Positions 22,544-34,211 of a stretch of DNA of 64,000 bases are shown in pieces (position 1 is the first letter of the stretch; each line of letters begins with the position of its first letter). This stretch comes from Phaeosaccion multiseriatum (Eukaryota; Ochrophyta, other classes), in assembly GCA_965112735.1 (NCBI GenBank), contig OZ218956.1:2542001-2606000 (forward strand), given 5' to 3'. Made by a program: the position numbers and the translations under genes. The notes beneath the pieces are model-generated. The model saw only the letters and a list, made by a program, of their open reading frames with translations, had not been told where the DNA came from and searched no databases.

Positions 22544-25500
22544 ATGCAGCGATGGGTGGCGGCATCTGCCTCTGCAAGCCGGTTAGTTATGTCCGAAGAC
22601 CTGTCGGGATTCGACAACCATTTGCGGAACGGCAACGACGATTCCCACCAAGGGACGAGCACTGGATCGATGAGCAGCAGTAGCAGCAGCTGGACCAGCG
22701 TGAGCAGCGGTCGACAAACGAGATGGCTCTTGGGCGTGGGATACTCAGGTAAATCACACCGAACCCTTTGTCCCTTGGAAGAGCACAGTTTAAAATGCCC
22801 CCCCTCTTTCTCCTTGACCTCACGGCTGTCCATCCTTCTCCTGGTTCCTGTCTCCTTCGGACTTGACTCCTCCCCCCCGTAGAGCACGAGGACGAGGCGT
22901 ACCGGCTTCATCTCTCTTCGCTCCTGTGGTGTAGTTACCGCAGCAACTTTGCACCGATGGCCCCCTACGGGTACACGGACGACACAGGGTGGGGGTGCAT
23001 GCTCCGGGCCGCGCAAATGCTTATTGGGGAGGCATTGCTCAGGCACTACCTGGGAGGCAAGGGCGAGGGACGAGGAAGGGGTGGCGACAGGAGGGAGGGG
23101 GGAAGGCGTAGAAGCGGTGCGGAGAGAGGAGGCGGCGACAGTAGGTGGAGACTGCCTGTTGGGCTGCAGGAGCGCCGGGCTAAGCGCAGATACGTCCAAA
23201 TCCTGACGTGGCTGGCTGACCTACCGGGACTGCGGCATCGCTTTTCGATACACGCAATGTGCCAGGTGAGGTGACAAGAGGAAAGAGCTTGCCTCTTTTG
23301 AACAAACCCATCCCGAATCCCACCTCCTTCTCGTCTCGTCGTCGTCTTTCCCTCATTTCCTGGCTGCTCATACTCGCCCCCTTCTCAGCCCCGAGTGTCA
23401 CATCAGCTTGTGCTCCAACCTTTTGCCCTGAGAAAGCCCCAAACAAGCAAACAAAGACAACCTTTCCAAATATATCGTGAACAACCGTGAAACAACCGCC
23501 TATCCAAGCAGACTACCCACAACAACCCACAACCAACAACCTTCTAACAAGACTGCCCCTACACACCACCACCACTACTACTACCACTACGACTACCACC
23601 ACCTAACCATGTAGCGTGCTGCTCGATTGGATTCATGTTGCTCGATTTGACCGTCTCTATGTTCAGGTGGGTATGAGACACGACAAATTTCCAGGGGAGT
23701 GGTACGGACCTTCAACCGCCTGCCACGTGTTGCAGGAGCTGGCAGAGCTGTTCTGGTGGATGGGAGGGAGGCCTGGACCAGGGGAGGAGGATGAGGAGGG
23801 GGGGGGGGGAGAAGCCAGCGAAGGTGGAGGTGGTGGAGGAGGAGGAGGAGGAGGAGGAGGAGGAGGAGGAGGAGGAGGAGGAGGAAGGGGAATAGGAATA
23901 GGAGGAGGAGGAGGAGGAGGAGGAGGAGGAGGAGGAGTATACGAGAACGTTTCCCAGGACAAGGAGGAAGAGGAGGAGGCAAAGAAAGCTCTTGGGAAGG
24001 ACGAGAGGTATGATGTCTATGGCGTCTTTGAGTTCGACACCTCCGACGACGGCGATGGTGAGGAGAGGGAGGAGGAGGAGGAGGAGGAGGAGGAGGAGGA
24101 GGAGGAGGAAGAGGAGGAGGAAGAGGAGGAGGAAGAGGAGGAGCAGGGTGGGGGGAGAAGGGACGAGGCACGGACCCAGAGCAAGGAGCCAAGGAGAAGG
24201 GGTGGAGGGGGGGGTGGTGCCGCGGGCAAGAGGCAGCAGAGGAGGAAGGGGGGAGGAGGAGGAGGTGGTGGAGGAGGAGGAGGAGGAGGAGGAGGAGGAG
24301 GAGGAGGAGGAGGAGGAGGAGGAGGAGGAGGAGGAGGAGGAGGAGGGTTGCGGGTGCACGTGACACAACGAGACACCATCTACATTGACCAAGTGGATGA
24401 CTTGGGCTGCGGCTTCTGCAAGAAGAGCAGGGAGGGCGTCGATGACAACAAGGGCGCACGTGGGGTCAGGAGGTGGGCGGGTCGGGGCTACAGGAAGAGG
24501 AGGAACAAGAGCGAGACATGCGCAGCAGCAGCAGAATCAGCAGCAGGCGTTGCTGCTACAGCAGCAGCAGAGGAGGAGGAGGTGGGGGTGGCCGGGGCGG
24601 GGGCGTCTATCGAGGGTTGCGAGGACGGGGGTAAGACAAGGGCCACAGGTTCACGCGTTCCCGTTCCGGCACTTTTCGACCCCCTTCTACGGCAGCCCGA
24701 AACGGCATCAAGACTAGCAGCAGCTGCTGCAGCAGCAAGAGGAGGAGTAGATGATGGTGATGGCGACAACAAGCAGTGGACGTGCGCCGTGGTGATTCTC
24801 ATTCCACTGAGGCTCGGGCTTCAGGGACTGAATGAAGCCTACACCCCCGTTTTGCTGCAGTCCTTTCGCTTTCCGCAGTCTCTGGGCATCATCGGGGGCC
24901 GCCCCAATCACGCCATCTTCTTTGCTGGCACCAGGGGCAGCGACACTCTTGTGGGGCTGGACCCACACACCACACAGGCAGCGGCTTCTCACACTGCCAC
25001 TCAAACTGAGGTTGAGGCCGAGATCGAGGCGGAGGCGGAGGGCAGGGGCGGGTGGGGGAGCAGGGGAGGGAGAGAAGTGGGGCACGGAGGAGGGGGAGGA
25101 GGGGTGTGCGCAGCTGCTGCATGTCGAACCGGCGGGGTAGCGGCAGCAGCGGCAGCTGGAAAGGGAAAGGACGGTCTCTTTCCATCAGACGTGAGTGCTC
25201 AGAAGGGGGAGGGGGGCCACCACATTCAGTCATGCACACTCTCGCATGTGTGTTTGTATATTGTATGTATGTATGTGTGTGTGCATGTATGTATGTATGT
25301 ATGTATGTATGTATGTATGTATGTATGTATGCATGTATAGACGTTTCATGCAATGTCTCTCTCTCGCACGCACGCGCACACACACACGTACACACACACA
25401 CACACACACACACACCTGCAGGCGTACCTCCGCTCTGTTCAGTGCGTGCACCCCGTGTCTATGAAGATCAGGGACGTGGACCCGTCCCTCGCCATCGGCT

Positions 25501-26201
25501 TCTACTGCAGGGACCGGGCAGACTTTCTCGACCTCGCAGACAGGATCAGACAGGTGAGTGGGTGGGTGGGTGGGTGGGTGGGTGGGTGGGTGGGTGGGTG
25601 GGTGGATAGGTGGGTGAGTAGGTGGTTAGGGGGTGGGGAGGTTGGAGGGTACAGGTGGAGGTGCAGACAGACACGATAAGACACAGGTGGGAAGGTGGGT
25701 GGGTGGTTAGGTGCTGTGTCCTGCACCTCCACCCATACTACCCCCTACCCTTGCTCCACTACCCCGCCGACGCACTGCCTTGTCATGCTCTCACACTCCC
25801 TACCCTTGCTCCACTACCCCGCCGACGCACTGCCTTGTCATGCTCTCACACTCCCTACCCTTGCTCCACTACCCCGTCGACGCACTGCCTTGTCATGTTG
25901 CCATCTTGTCTTGTCCTGTCTTTCGTGTTGTGTTCTTCCTCATGTGCGTTTGTTTGCGCTACTACTGCCGCGTGCACTTTTCCGTATGCAAATGGCCAAT
26001 GGTTGTCATGTACACGTGTATCACCAACGCGCGGAGCAGCTGGGCAACGCGAAAGACAGCCCCTCCCCGCCCTTCTCCGTGGCCGCGAGCTGCCCTGACT
26101 ACGCCAGCGAACCCTACCTCGCGAGCTTCGCGGGGGACGGGAGCGATAACGAGGGGGGGGGGCTCGCGGAGGACGAGGAGGAGGACTACGTCTTTGTATG
26201 A
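22544..26201 (+). CDS. ATG4: autophagy cysteine protease ATG4
   Basis: Five exons: 22544-22748, 22883-23265, 23667-25190, 25422-25553 and 26040-26201, all frame-consistent. ATG4 processes ATG8 at its C-terminal glycine and releases it from lipid. Diagnostic parts: WLLGVGYS; YTDDTGWGCMLRAAQM, whose Cys is the catalytic one; FPGEWYGPSTACHVLQEL; PQSLGIIGGRPNHAIFFAG; and LVGLDPHTTQ with the catalytic Asp and His. Exon 3 carries long Gly- and Glu-rich insertions from GGA arrays between conserved blocks. The protein ends EDEEEDYVFV, an acidic stretch followed by Tyr-x-x-Val, which fits an LC3-interacting motif like the one at the human ATG4B C-terminus. An upstream ATG (22544) and an internal one (22589, MSEDLSG) are both possible starts. 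Confidence 0.93.
23840..24345 (+). repeat. GGA arrays in the ATG4 coding sequence
   Basis: Three in-frame arrays (about 23840-23940, 24060-24145 and 24255-24345) encode poly-Gly or poly-Glu depending on frame. They interrupt ATG4 between its conserved blocks without breaking the frame. Confidence 0.85.
25264..25330 (+). repeat. (ATGT)n
   Basis: Tetranucleotide array inside ATG4 intron 3 (25191-25421). The same intron ends with (CA)n running into the acceptor CTGCAG. Confidence 0.9.
25554..25604 (+). repeat. (GGGT)n starting at a splice donor
   Basis: ATG4 intron 4 opens GTGAGTGGGTGGGTGGG, so the tetranucleotide array runs directly out of the donor site. Confidence 0.9.
25746..25895 (+). repeat. 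55-bp tandem triplication
   Basis: Three copies starting at 25746, 25801 and 25856, nearly identical (one C/T change in the third before it diverges), in the last ATG4 intron. Confidence 0.9.
26017..26027 (-). repeat. dispersed motif, copy 2 (TGTATCACCAA on plus)
   Basis: Lies 12 bases upstream of the last acceptor of ATG4 (GAGCAG at 26034-26039). Confidence 0.8.
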
Positions 26202-26299
26202 GAGAGGAGGAGGACTACGTCTTTGTATGAGAGAGGAGGAGGACTACGTCTTTCTATGAGAGAGGAGGAGGACTACGTCTTTGTATGAGAGAGGAGGAG
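26184..26299 (+). repeat. 29-bp tandem repeat across the ATG4 stop codon
   Basis: Four units start at 26184, 26213, 26242 and 26271, each carrying GACTACGTCTTT. The first unit encodes the final DYVFV and stop of ATG4. The others are downstream copies, each shifted in frame because 29 is not a multiple of three. Confidence 0.9.
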
Positions 26300-26744
26300 A
26301 GAGACACAGACGCCTCACTTTATGTGAGACAGAGGAGAGGCACAACCCTAGGGGATGGCAACAGACAGACAGAGCCTTCGTATGAGAAGAGAAGAGTTTC
26401 GGCCGATGGCCCACTCGTAGGCAATACACAGGCATTGCCTGACTCGGACCGAGGGCCTGCCCTAGGGCACGGGCAAGAATGAGTCTCGATGAGAGAGAAA
26501 ACAGTCGAGCGTGGGCCGCCTTCGGAAGAGGAGTGCAGAGGAGGAGAGCCTCCCCTCCCCTCCATCCCCTCTTGCTTCCTCTTGACCGAAATGGGGTGGG
26601 GGGGGGGGTGACGGGTCATGGAAAGTGAGTGGTGCGTGCGTGCGCGCGTACGTACGTACTTACCCACTTCCCTCCCTTTCGCGCCCCTTTTTTGGAGCGG
26701 TAGGAGGAGGCGAGGGCATGGGTGCGTGCGTGTGTGTGTGTGTT

Positions 26745-26784
<40 letters not shown>

Positions 26785-26815
26785 TGCGTGTAATTATGTG
26801 TGTGCGTATGTGTGG

Positions 26816-26860
<45 letters not shown>

Positions 26861-27534
26861 CCATGGCCCTATGCTGGGGCCATGGCTAGGGCCATGCAGC
26901 TGTTGGCTTCAGCGAGGGAGGGGGCCGGGGTTGGGGGATGGTGGGTAGTGGTTTGTGGATGAGGTGTAAATAGGTAACTCTTGGGGAGGGACGGAAGGGA
27001 GGGTTCGGTGGAGGGACCTGAGAGACGCTGGTCTTTGATCAAGGTTCGGGCGGGTGGTGTTGTTAGTATGATTTTTGTTTTTATTTAGTATTACGAAGTA
27101 GGGGGGATCTAAAAGGAAATAACTTTCTTGAATGTACAATGATTTGTAGTGAGCCCTTTACCCACGGCGTGTCTGTCCTCCACGGAGAGACACACCAAGA
27201 TACAAAAGACACACACTACACCGTGACCAACACCGAGCACACTTGCCGTCCGTCCGTCCGTCCGTCCGTCCGTCCGTCTGTCCGACCGCTCAATTAGAAA
27301 TCCATTGCAAGCGGGACACAAACGAGCCCAACCCTCCTCTCTTCCCAAAAACAAAACTCTGGTGATAAGAAACATCTGATGACGCCTGGCTCCCTCCCAT
27401 ACTCCTCCTCCCTCCTCCCTCTTCCCCGGCCCGGCCGCCCCCCTCCCCCCCCCCCCAACCCTCATTCCTTCCTATAGTGTGGTGTGCTAAGTAATCTTAA
27501 GTAGGCACAAGCCCTCTCCCTCTCAAGCGCCGCC
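26202..27534. other. convergent intergenic region
   Basis: 3' flanks of ATG4 and the ubiquitin-like gene. It contains the 29-bp repeat copies, (GT)n at about 26736-26858, an AT-rich patch near 27060-27110 and a (CGTC)n tract at 27246-27282. Open frames here are repeat-driven and no gene is supported. Confidence 0.5.
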
Positions 27535-27886
27535 CTACTTTTTGCATTCCTCGCCCATATCGCCTTCCACCACTATCACCACTTCCGTGTCTGGACTGAC
27601 GTGATAGTCCAGCAGCGAGAGCGGATCCAACATGACCTGAGTCCCGTCGAGGAGCAGCGTCTGTCCGCCCATGGATATTCCAAACTCACTCTCTACAAAG
27701 CTCTTGACGAATTCGACGGTCTGCCCCTGCTGGAAGGAGTGCTCCCCCGTGCTTCCGTCGGGTAGTTCGAAGGTCACCTTAGGAGGGGAGGGAGGGATGG
27801 CAGTGGATGGGGAAGGAGAGAGAGGGTGGAAAGAATGTGCTCATGCTGAGGTGCCACACCCATAGGTGGGGGAGGAAGAGGGAGAG

Positions 27887-27926
<40 letters not shown>

Positions 27927-27931
27927 AAGAA

Positions 27932-28001
<70 letters not shown>

Positions 28002-28673
28002 GACAGGGAGAAATAGACTTCGATTCGTTCCCTCACGTACCATGATCTTGGCTTCCTGCTGCTGTATCGCGTGCATCTCCTCCGCACCGCCGTCTCTTCT
28101 TGGCCCTCCCTCGGGGCCCTCTGCCAGGCTAAGCCTGAGAGGCGGCCCTCTTGCTGCTACCTCTCCTCCTCCTCCCCCCCCCTCCTCTTCCTCCTCCTCC
28201 TCCTCCTCCTCCTCCTCCTCCTCCCAATCCTCCTCCTCCTCCTCCTCCTCCTCCTCCTCCTCCTCCTCCTCCTTGCTTGTCCATCGCCGCATCGTTCAGC
28301 ATGATGACTGACTCGTCATCTCCCTCTTTTGACAGGACAGTGATGAAGAAGGGGAGGAGATAGATGGAGGGAAAAAATGCTCGATATAAGGAGAGGAGAG
28401 AAGAGAGAAGAAAAATAGTTCTTCGCATCCTTTCACTCTCGGACCTCCCCTCACCCTTCTTCAATACCCCATCTGAGGCCCGTTCCACTCCCTGATTCTC
28501 TCTCTCTCTCTCTCTCTGTCTGTCTCTCTCTCACCTGCATCCTCCTCGAAGCTCGATCGCCTCGATGATCTCGGTGGTGTGCTCTTTTGCTCATCGCCGC
28601 TGCTCTCCTTCTCAAAAGCCGCCCCTCCCCCCATCGAGCGATAGCCGTCAGGACCATCGTCCTTGCTCTCCAT
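27535..28673 (-). CDS. protein with C-terminal ubiquitin-like domain
   Basis: The last exon (27780-27535) encodes a complete ubiquitin-like fold: VTFELPDGSTGEHSF, FVKSFVESEFGI, QTLLLDGTQVMLDPLSLLDY and VVIVVEG. It joins in phase to EEMHAIQQQEAKIM at a donor (ATCATG|GTACGTGAGG). ATG 28673 (MESKDDGPDGYRSMGGGAAF) opens a Ser-rich exon ending at a donor near 28540. The middle exon carries a (CTC)n/(GGA)n tract. The frame entering it (DDESVIMLNDAAMDKQ) is not the frame leaving it (GPRRDGGAEEMHAI), so either an intron lies inside the tract or its copy number is wrong in the assembly. The specific family was not recognised. Confidence 0.6.
27881..27994 (+). repeat. (GA)n
   Basis: Dinucleotide tract in the last intron of the ubiquitin-like gene. 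Confidence 0.9.
28188..28272 (+). repeat. (CTC)n
   Basis: Within the middle exon of the ubiquitin-like gene. On the coding strand GGA triplets give Glu or Gly depending on frame. Confidence 0.9.
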
Positions 28674-28916
28674 TACGAGAGAAGCAAATGCGCCTTCCCT
28701 CTTTTTCCGATCTCGTCGCTCAACAGCCAGTTTCAGTTTCTGTTGGAGGATCCTTGGCTTCAGCAAGCCGACATCAAGGAAATTCAGACTTTTTAGAGAG
28801 GTGATTAAGGAGCCACATAGCAGTATACGGAGAGGAAATAAGGCGTTCACGGTGGACGAAAGTGTCTTCCTGACGAGGTCAACCAGCAGCGTAACGCAGT
28901 GGAGTATTTTTTTGAT
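28674..28916. promoter_or_regulatory. shared divergent region (ubiquitin-like gene / WDR61)
   Basis: About 240 bp between the two start codons; no specific element recognised. Confidence 0.3.
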
Positions 28917-28935
28917 ATGGTGAGTAATACCAGAG

Positions 28936-28966
<31 letters not shown>

Positions 28967-31418
28967 CTGGAGAGGGAACAGAGGGAGCCAAGCAATCAAC
29001 TACTTCGTCGAATATTCCGCAAGCGGTGGCTGTATAGGAAGGGCTTCTCCGTCCATCACCTCCTTCTGTACTTCTCTTCACATCCACCTGCTTTCCACCT
29101 TCCCTCTCCAATTGAAGAGGAGCGATACCCTCTCAACTCGACGACCTAGTCCTTTGTTTTCCATCTGCCAAATATCCTCCCTCCCTCGCCTCCCTCGCTT
29201 CTCTCAGTCATATCGGGCGACTTCTCGGGCAGAAGGGGCGCACGAGGAGGGTATTTGGAGCGTGGCTTGGACTAGCAGAGGGAGCGTATTGTCAGGGTCG
29301 GTGGATGAGAGAGCGAGAGTATGGTGAGAGCAATAGTGACTCCCTTCCTCTCTCTTTCCCTCCATCTCGCCTCTCTCCCTCTCTTCCTCCCTCCCTGTCT
29401 CTATTCTCCCTTTTGGTGGTCGCCTTTGTATTCTCTCAGACCTCGGTGGACCCCTTATCCTCTTCCCTAGGCTCATTTGCTGTCTCTTCCCTCCTCCTTC
29501 TCCTTCTCCTTTCCCCATCGCTCCATCCCCCCCTTAGGAATGACGAGCTGAGTCCCAGCAACTCACTGGGGGGTCACCGGTTGGGAGTGGTTAGCATCAA
29601 GCCCACCTCAGACGGAAACACAGCAGTTACCAGCTCGCTCGACAGTTCTCTGCGCTTTTGGGACTTGAATTCGGGCACACAAACAGGCATCATTGAAGCG
29701 GGACCAGGTTCGTGTACTCCATCCCGTCCATTGATGCGTCACTCATCACCCACCGACCCACTCACTCACTCAATCAATCAGCTCACCCATCCACCCACTC
29801 ACCCACCCAGCCTCCTACCCACTCCCTTACTCAGCTCACGCACCCACCCAATGCTATACCCCCATACCTCCATCAATCTCTCCATCCCTCCCTCTACCCA
29901 TACCCACCCACACACCCACCCAGTGGAGGCTTGGACAGTGGATGTGAGCCCTGATGACAAGCTGCTCGCCGCGGGCACTCAGCGGGGGTCAGTCAACGTG
30001 TGGAGTATGCAGAGCAAAGAGAAGGTGGCCAGCTTAGAGACCAGAGACAAGTTCTTGCTGAGTGTGGCCTTTAGCCCCAACGGAAAGAGGATAGCCTCGG
30101 GAGGTGAGTGAGTGAGTGAGTGAGTGAGTGTGTGAGTGAGTGAGTGAGTGCGTGCGTGAGTGAGTGAGTGAGTGAGTGAGTGGTGAGTTAGTGTGTGAGT
30201 GATGGAGAGGTCGAGGTGGCCGATCAACGTGACAGATGTGTACGTCTAGTAACAGGTTCGATTGGCGCCTCAGCTTGGTCTTACGCCCTCCTCCTCCTCC
30301 TCCTCCTGCTCCTCATCCTCCTCCTCTTCTCCCTCCTCCTCCTCCTCTCCCTCCTCCTCCCCCCCCTCCTCCTCCCTCCCTTGTACACAGGTTTGGATGG
30401 CCTGGTGAACATCTTCGACGTTGAGAACCAAAAGCTCGCTGCAAAGCTTGAGGGACACGCTATGCCCATCCGGAGCCTCTGCTTCTCTCCCGACGGCTCC
30501 CTGCTCTTCACTGCCTCGGATGATATGCGAGTGCATGTCTATGACGTGTGAGTTTCAGTGTTCTCCCCCGATTCAGTTTCATAGGTTACGTTTTCCCTTC
30601 CCCTTTGCTTTGTAGTTTGCTCACTCTGCTGCTCACCTCCGCCCCTCCCTGTGTTCCTGCACCATCTTTGCTCCTCATCTACTGCCATGTACTGTCATCT
30701 GGTGCTCCTTCTGCTGCTGCTGGTGGCGGTCCTTCAGAAAACGGAATAGCGTGGTGGCGTCCTTCACAGGACATACCTCCCTAGTGCTCAGTGTGGCGTG
30801 TAGTCCAGATGGGAAGCATTTCGCATCGAGGTGAGGGAGAGAGAGGGAGGGAGAGAGGCAAGAGCGCAGGGGGAGAGAGAGAGACAGAAGAGCAGACGAG
30901 TATACACTTCTGATCGCATCACTCCTGCATCTCCTTTAGTGTCTGTCCTGCGCAGTGCCTCTCTGTGGCATCCAATCATGCATCCCGTCTCCTCTGTGCC
31001 GGTGTGGGTGTGTGTGCGTTCCGTCTTGTTCATCTGGACTCTCTCTCTCTGTCTCTCTCTCGCACTCTCTTGTCTTGTCTCTATTCCAATCGATCACTCA
31101 GCGGTAGCGACAAGACTGTGAAGGTATGGGACCTCGCAGGAAAGCAATGTGTGCACACCTTTGACAGCGCACACACAGATCAGGTACGAAACAAGAGAGA
31201 GAGAGAGCTAAAGGGAGCGTGACTGGCTCTTGTGGCTGCCTGGCCTCTGGATCCACCTTAACCCTGCAACACGTCCTAATCCACTTCCATGCACTGCCAT
31301 CCACTGCTATCCCCCGTCTCCGCAGGTGTGGAGCGTGGCCTATAATGCCACCGGCGATAAGCTCGTGTCGGGCGGGGACGATGGCACCCTACAGATGTAT
31401 GCCATTGGAACCGTGTAG
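28917..31418 (+). CDS. WDR61: WD40 protein WDR61/SKI8
   Basis: Exons 28917-28919 (start codon only), 29208-29323, 29538-29707, 29924-30103, 30391-30547, 30738-30830, 31102-31183 and 31326-31418, all in phase. Seven WD repeats follow the order of WDR61/SKI8: [110 protein letters not shown]; and [20 protein letters not shown]. The phrase [10 protein letters not shown] is shared with animal WDR61. The protein is a subunit of the PAF1 transcription complex and of the SKI complex that feeds mRNA to the exosome. The start exon ending right after ATG is inferred from the donor GTGAGTAAT and the lack of another in-phase start. Intron 4 is almost entirely (GAGT)n growing from its donor. Confidence 0.92.
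30104..30190 (+). repeat. (GAGT)n growing from a splice donor
   Basis: WDR61 intron 4 begins GTGAGTGAGTGAGTGAG and continues as the same tetranucleotide for about 85 bases. Confidence 0.95.
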
Positions 31419-31670
31419 GGAGAAAAGAGAAACACGATACGATACCGCACGTATTATATATATATATACACCACACGAGACCTACAAAAAAACTAAATCA
31501 TGACTTGACCGGATGCACAAACGCAACCGCACCCGTTTCCCTTATTTGTGCAAACGACACAAACCTGGCAAGACCTGCAAAACTGAATAGTGACATGACG
31601 GATGCAAAAGACAGTGTCCTTTAGTGTAAGTGATTGTATGGGTTGTTGTGAGTGGGGCCACACAGTAGCC
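31419..31670. other. convergent intergenic region (WDR61 / ABC1K)
   Basis: 250 bp with an (AT)n patch near 31456-31468. Presumably the two 3' untranslated regions. Confidence 0.4.
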
Positions 31671-31962
31671 CTAGGACATGGCGAAGGCGTCCGACGGACT
31701 TCCCATGCCCAATTCATCGGCAACGATACTGAGAAGCTTCACACTTGCCGCCCTGCCCTTGACGAGCTTATTGCACAGGAGCGACAGCACCACTCCGCTC
31801 TCGGGGTGTGCAATCACAAGGCTGCCGCCCATACCCACATGACCGAAGCCCGATAGAGCGCTCGTGCGCCCTTCTTCCCCTCCTCCTGCCACTCCTCCTC
31901 CTCCTCCCAGTCCTCCTCCTCTTTGGCTTGATCCTTCACTGCTCCTTCGCGTGCTGCCGCTC

Positions 31963-31999
<37 letters not shown>

Positions 32000-33845
32000 T
32001 CCTGCTGTTCACACTTCTACGGAGGCCAATGTTGCTAATCCCTCGGTACTCTGAACTGGCACCGCCGCCGATACCGGTGGTGGTGGTGGTGGTGGCGCTG
32101 GTGGTGGAGGAAAGAGACGCGACGCTGCCCCCCTCGCGTTGCGCTTGTTGCTGCTCCTGTTTGTGAAAGCCGAAGAGTTGAAAGCCGAGACCGTAGCGTA
32201 CCTCGTGGGGCAGACCTTCGGGGTAGAGAGAGGGAGAGGGAAAGGGAGAGGATAGGCAGAGAGAAAGAGACAGAGAAGAGGGGGAGAGGGAGAGAGGGAG
32301 AGAGGGAGAGAGGGAGAGAGAGAGAGAGAGACAGGGATTGTTGGAGATTGAGAGAGACGGAGAGGCAGGGAGGGGGAGTGAGCCAAGAAAAATAGAAAGA
32401 ATGTGAAGAAGATCACACAATCTAATCAGAGCAGAGAGGTATATACGGCAGAGGTATACATGGCAGAGGTATATATGGCAGAGGTACATGGGTAGAGCAC
32501 ATAGGTATATATGGCAGAGGTACATGGGTAGAGCACATAGGTATATATGGCAGAGGTACATGGGTAGAGCACATAGGTATATATGGCAGAGGTACATGGG
32601 TAGAGCACAGAGGTATATATGGCAGAGGTACATGGGTACAGCACAGAGGTATATATGGCAGAGGTACATGGGTACAGCACAGAGGTATATATGGCAGAGA
32701 TACATGGGTACAGCACAGAGGTATATATGGCAGAGGTAAATGGGTACAGCACAGAGGTATATATGGCAGAGATACATGGGTACAGCACAGAGGTATATAT
32801 GGCAGAGGTACATGGGTAGAGCACAGAGGTATATATGGCAGAGATACATGGGTACAGCATAGAGGTATATATGGCAGAGGTATATATGGCAGAGATACAT
32901 GGGTACAGCACAGAGGTATATATGGCAGAGGTACATGGGTAGAGCACAGAGGTATATATGGCAGAGGTACATGGGTACAGCACAGAGGTATATATGGCAG
33001 AGGTACATGGGTACAGCACAGAGGTATATATGGCAGAGATACATGGGTACAGCACAGAGGTATATATGGCAGAGGTAAATGGGTAGAGCACAGAGGTATA
33101 TATGGCAGAGGTATATATGGCAGAGATACATGGGTACAGCACAGAGGTATATATGGCAGAGATACATGGGTACAGCACAGAGGTATATATGGCAGAGGTA
33201 AATGGGTACAGCACAGAGGTATATATGGCAGAGATACATGGGTACAGCATAGAGGTATATATGGCAGAGATACATGGGTACAGCACAGAGGTATATATGG
33301 CAGAGGTACATGGGTAGAGCACAGAGGTATATATGGCAGAGGTATATATGGCAGAGATACATGGGTACAGCACAGAGGTATATATGGCAGAGATACATGG
33401 GTACAGCACAGAGGCATATATGGCAGAGGTACATGGGTACAGCACAGAGGTATATATGGCAGAGGTACATGGGTAGAGCACAGAGGTATATATGGCAGAG
33501 GTACATGGGTACAGCACAGAGGTATATATGGCAGAGGTACATGGGTAGAGCACAGAGGTATGTACGGCAGAGGTATATGGGTACAGCACAGAGGTACATA
33601 TGGCAGAGGTACATGGGTACAGCACAGAGGTATATATGGCAGAGGTATATGGGTAGAGCACAGAGGTCTAAATGGCAGAGGTATATGGGTAGAGCAGACA
33701 AGAGCAGATTGTGATACAGAGCAGACGTGTGACGTACCGAAGAGGTGAAGCAGGGCGCTCGTGTCTGTAGCGGCGTGCTCTACTGCGCCCAGCATCGCTT
33801 CTCTGGGAAGGAGCTTGCCCGCACTGCCGCCGCTGCTGCCGCTAT

Positions 33846-33879
<34 letters not shown>

Positions 33880-34073
33880 GCTGCTGCTGCTGGTGCTATT
33901 ACTACTGCTGCCCCTACTGCCGTTGCTGTTCCTGCTGCTGCTGGTGCCTCGCTTGACTCGGTCAGAGCCCCCCAGCGACGCGAGTAAGTCGTCGAAAAGA
34001 ACCGCGAGGCCTCGGGCCGTGAAGTGACCGTTGGCAGCAGGGATGGTGGCGCTCCTTCTCGGCACAAGGACCG

Positions 34074-34127
<54 letters not shown>

Positions 34128-34157
34128 CAGAGAGAGAGAGATAGAGACAGAGAGAGA

Positions 34158-34211
<54 letters not shown>

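Noticed and set aside
32430-33700. Possible CRISPR array (regular 36-bp period)
   Set aside because: Units are contiguous with no unique spacers, and the context is an intron of a eukaryotic gene.
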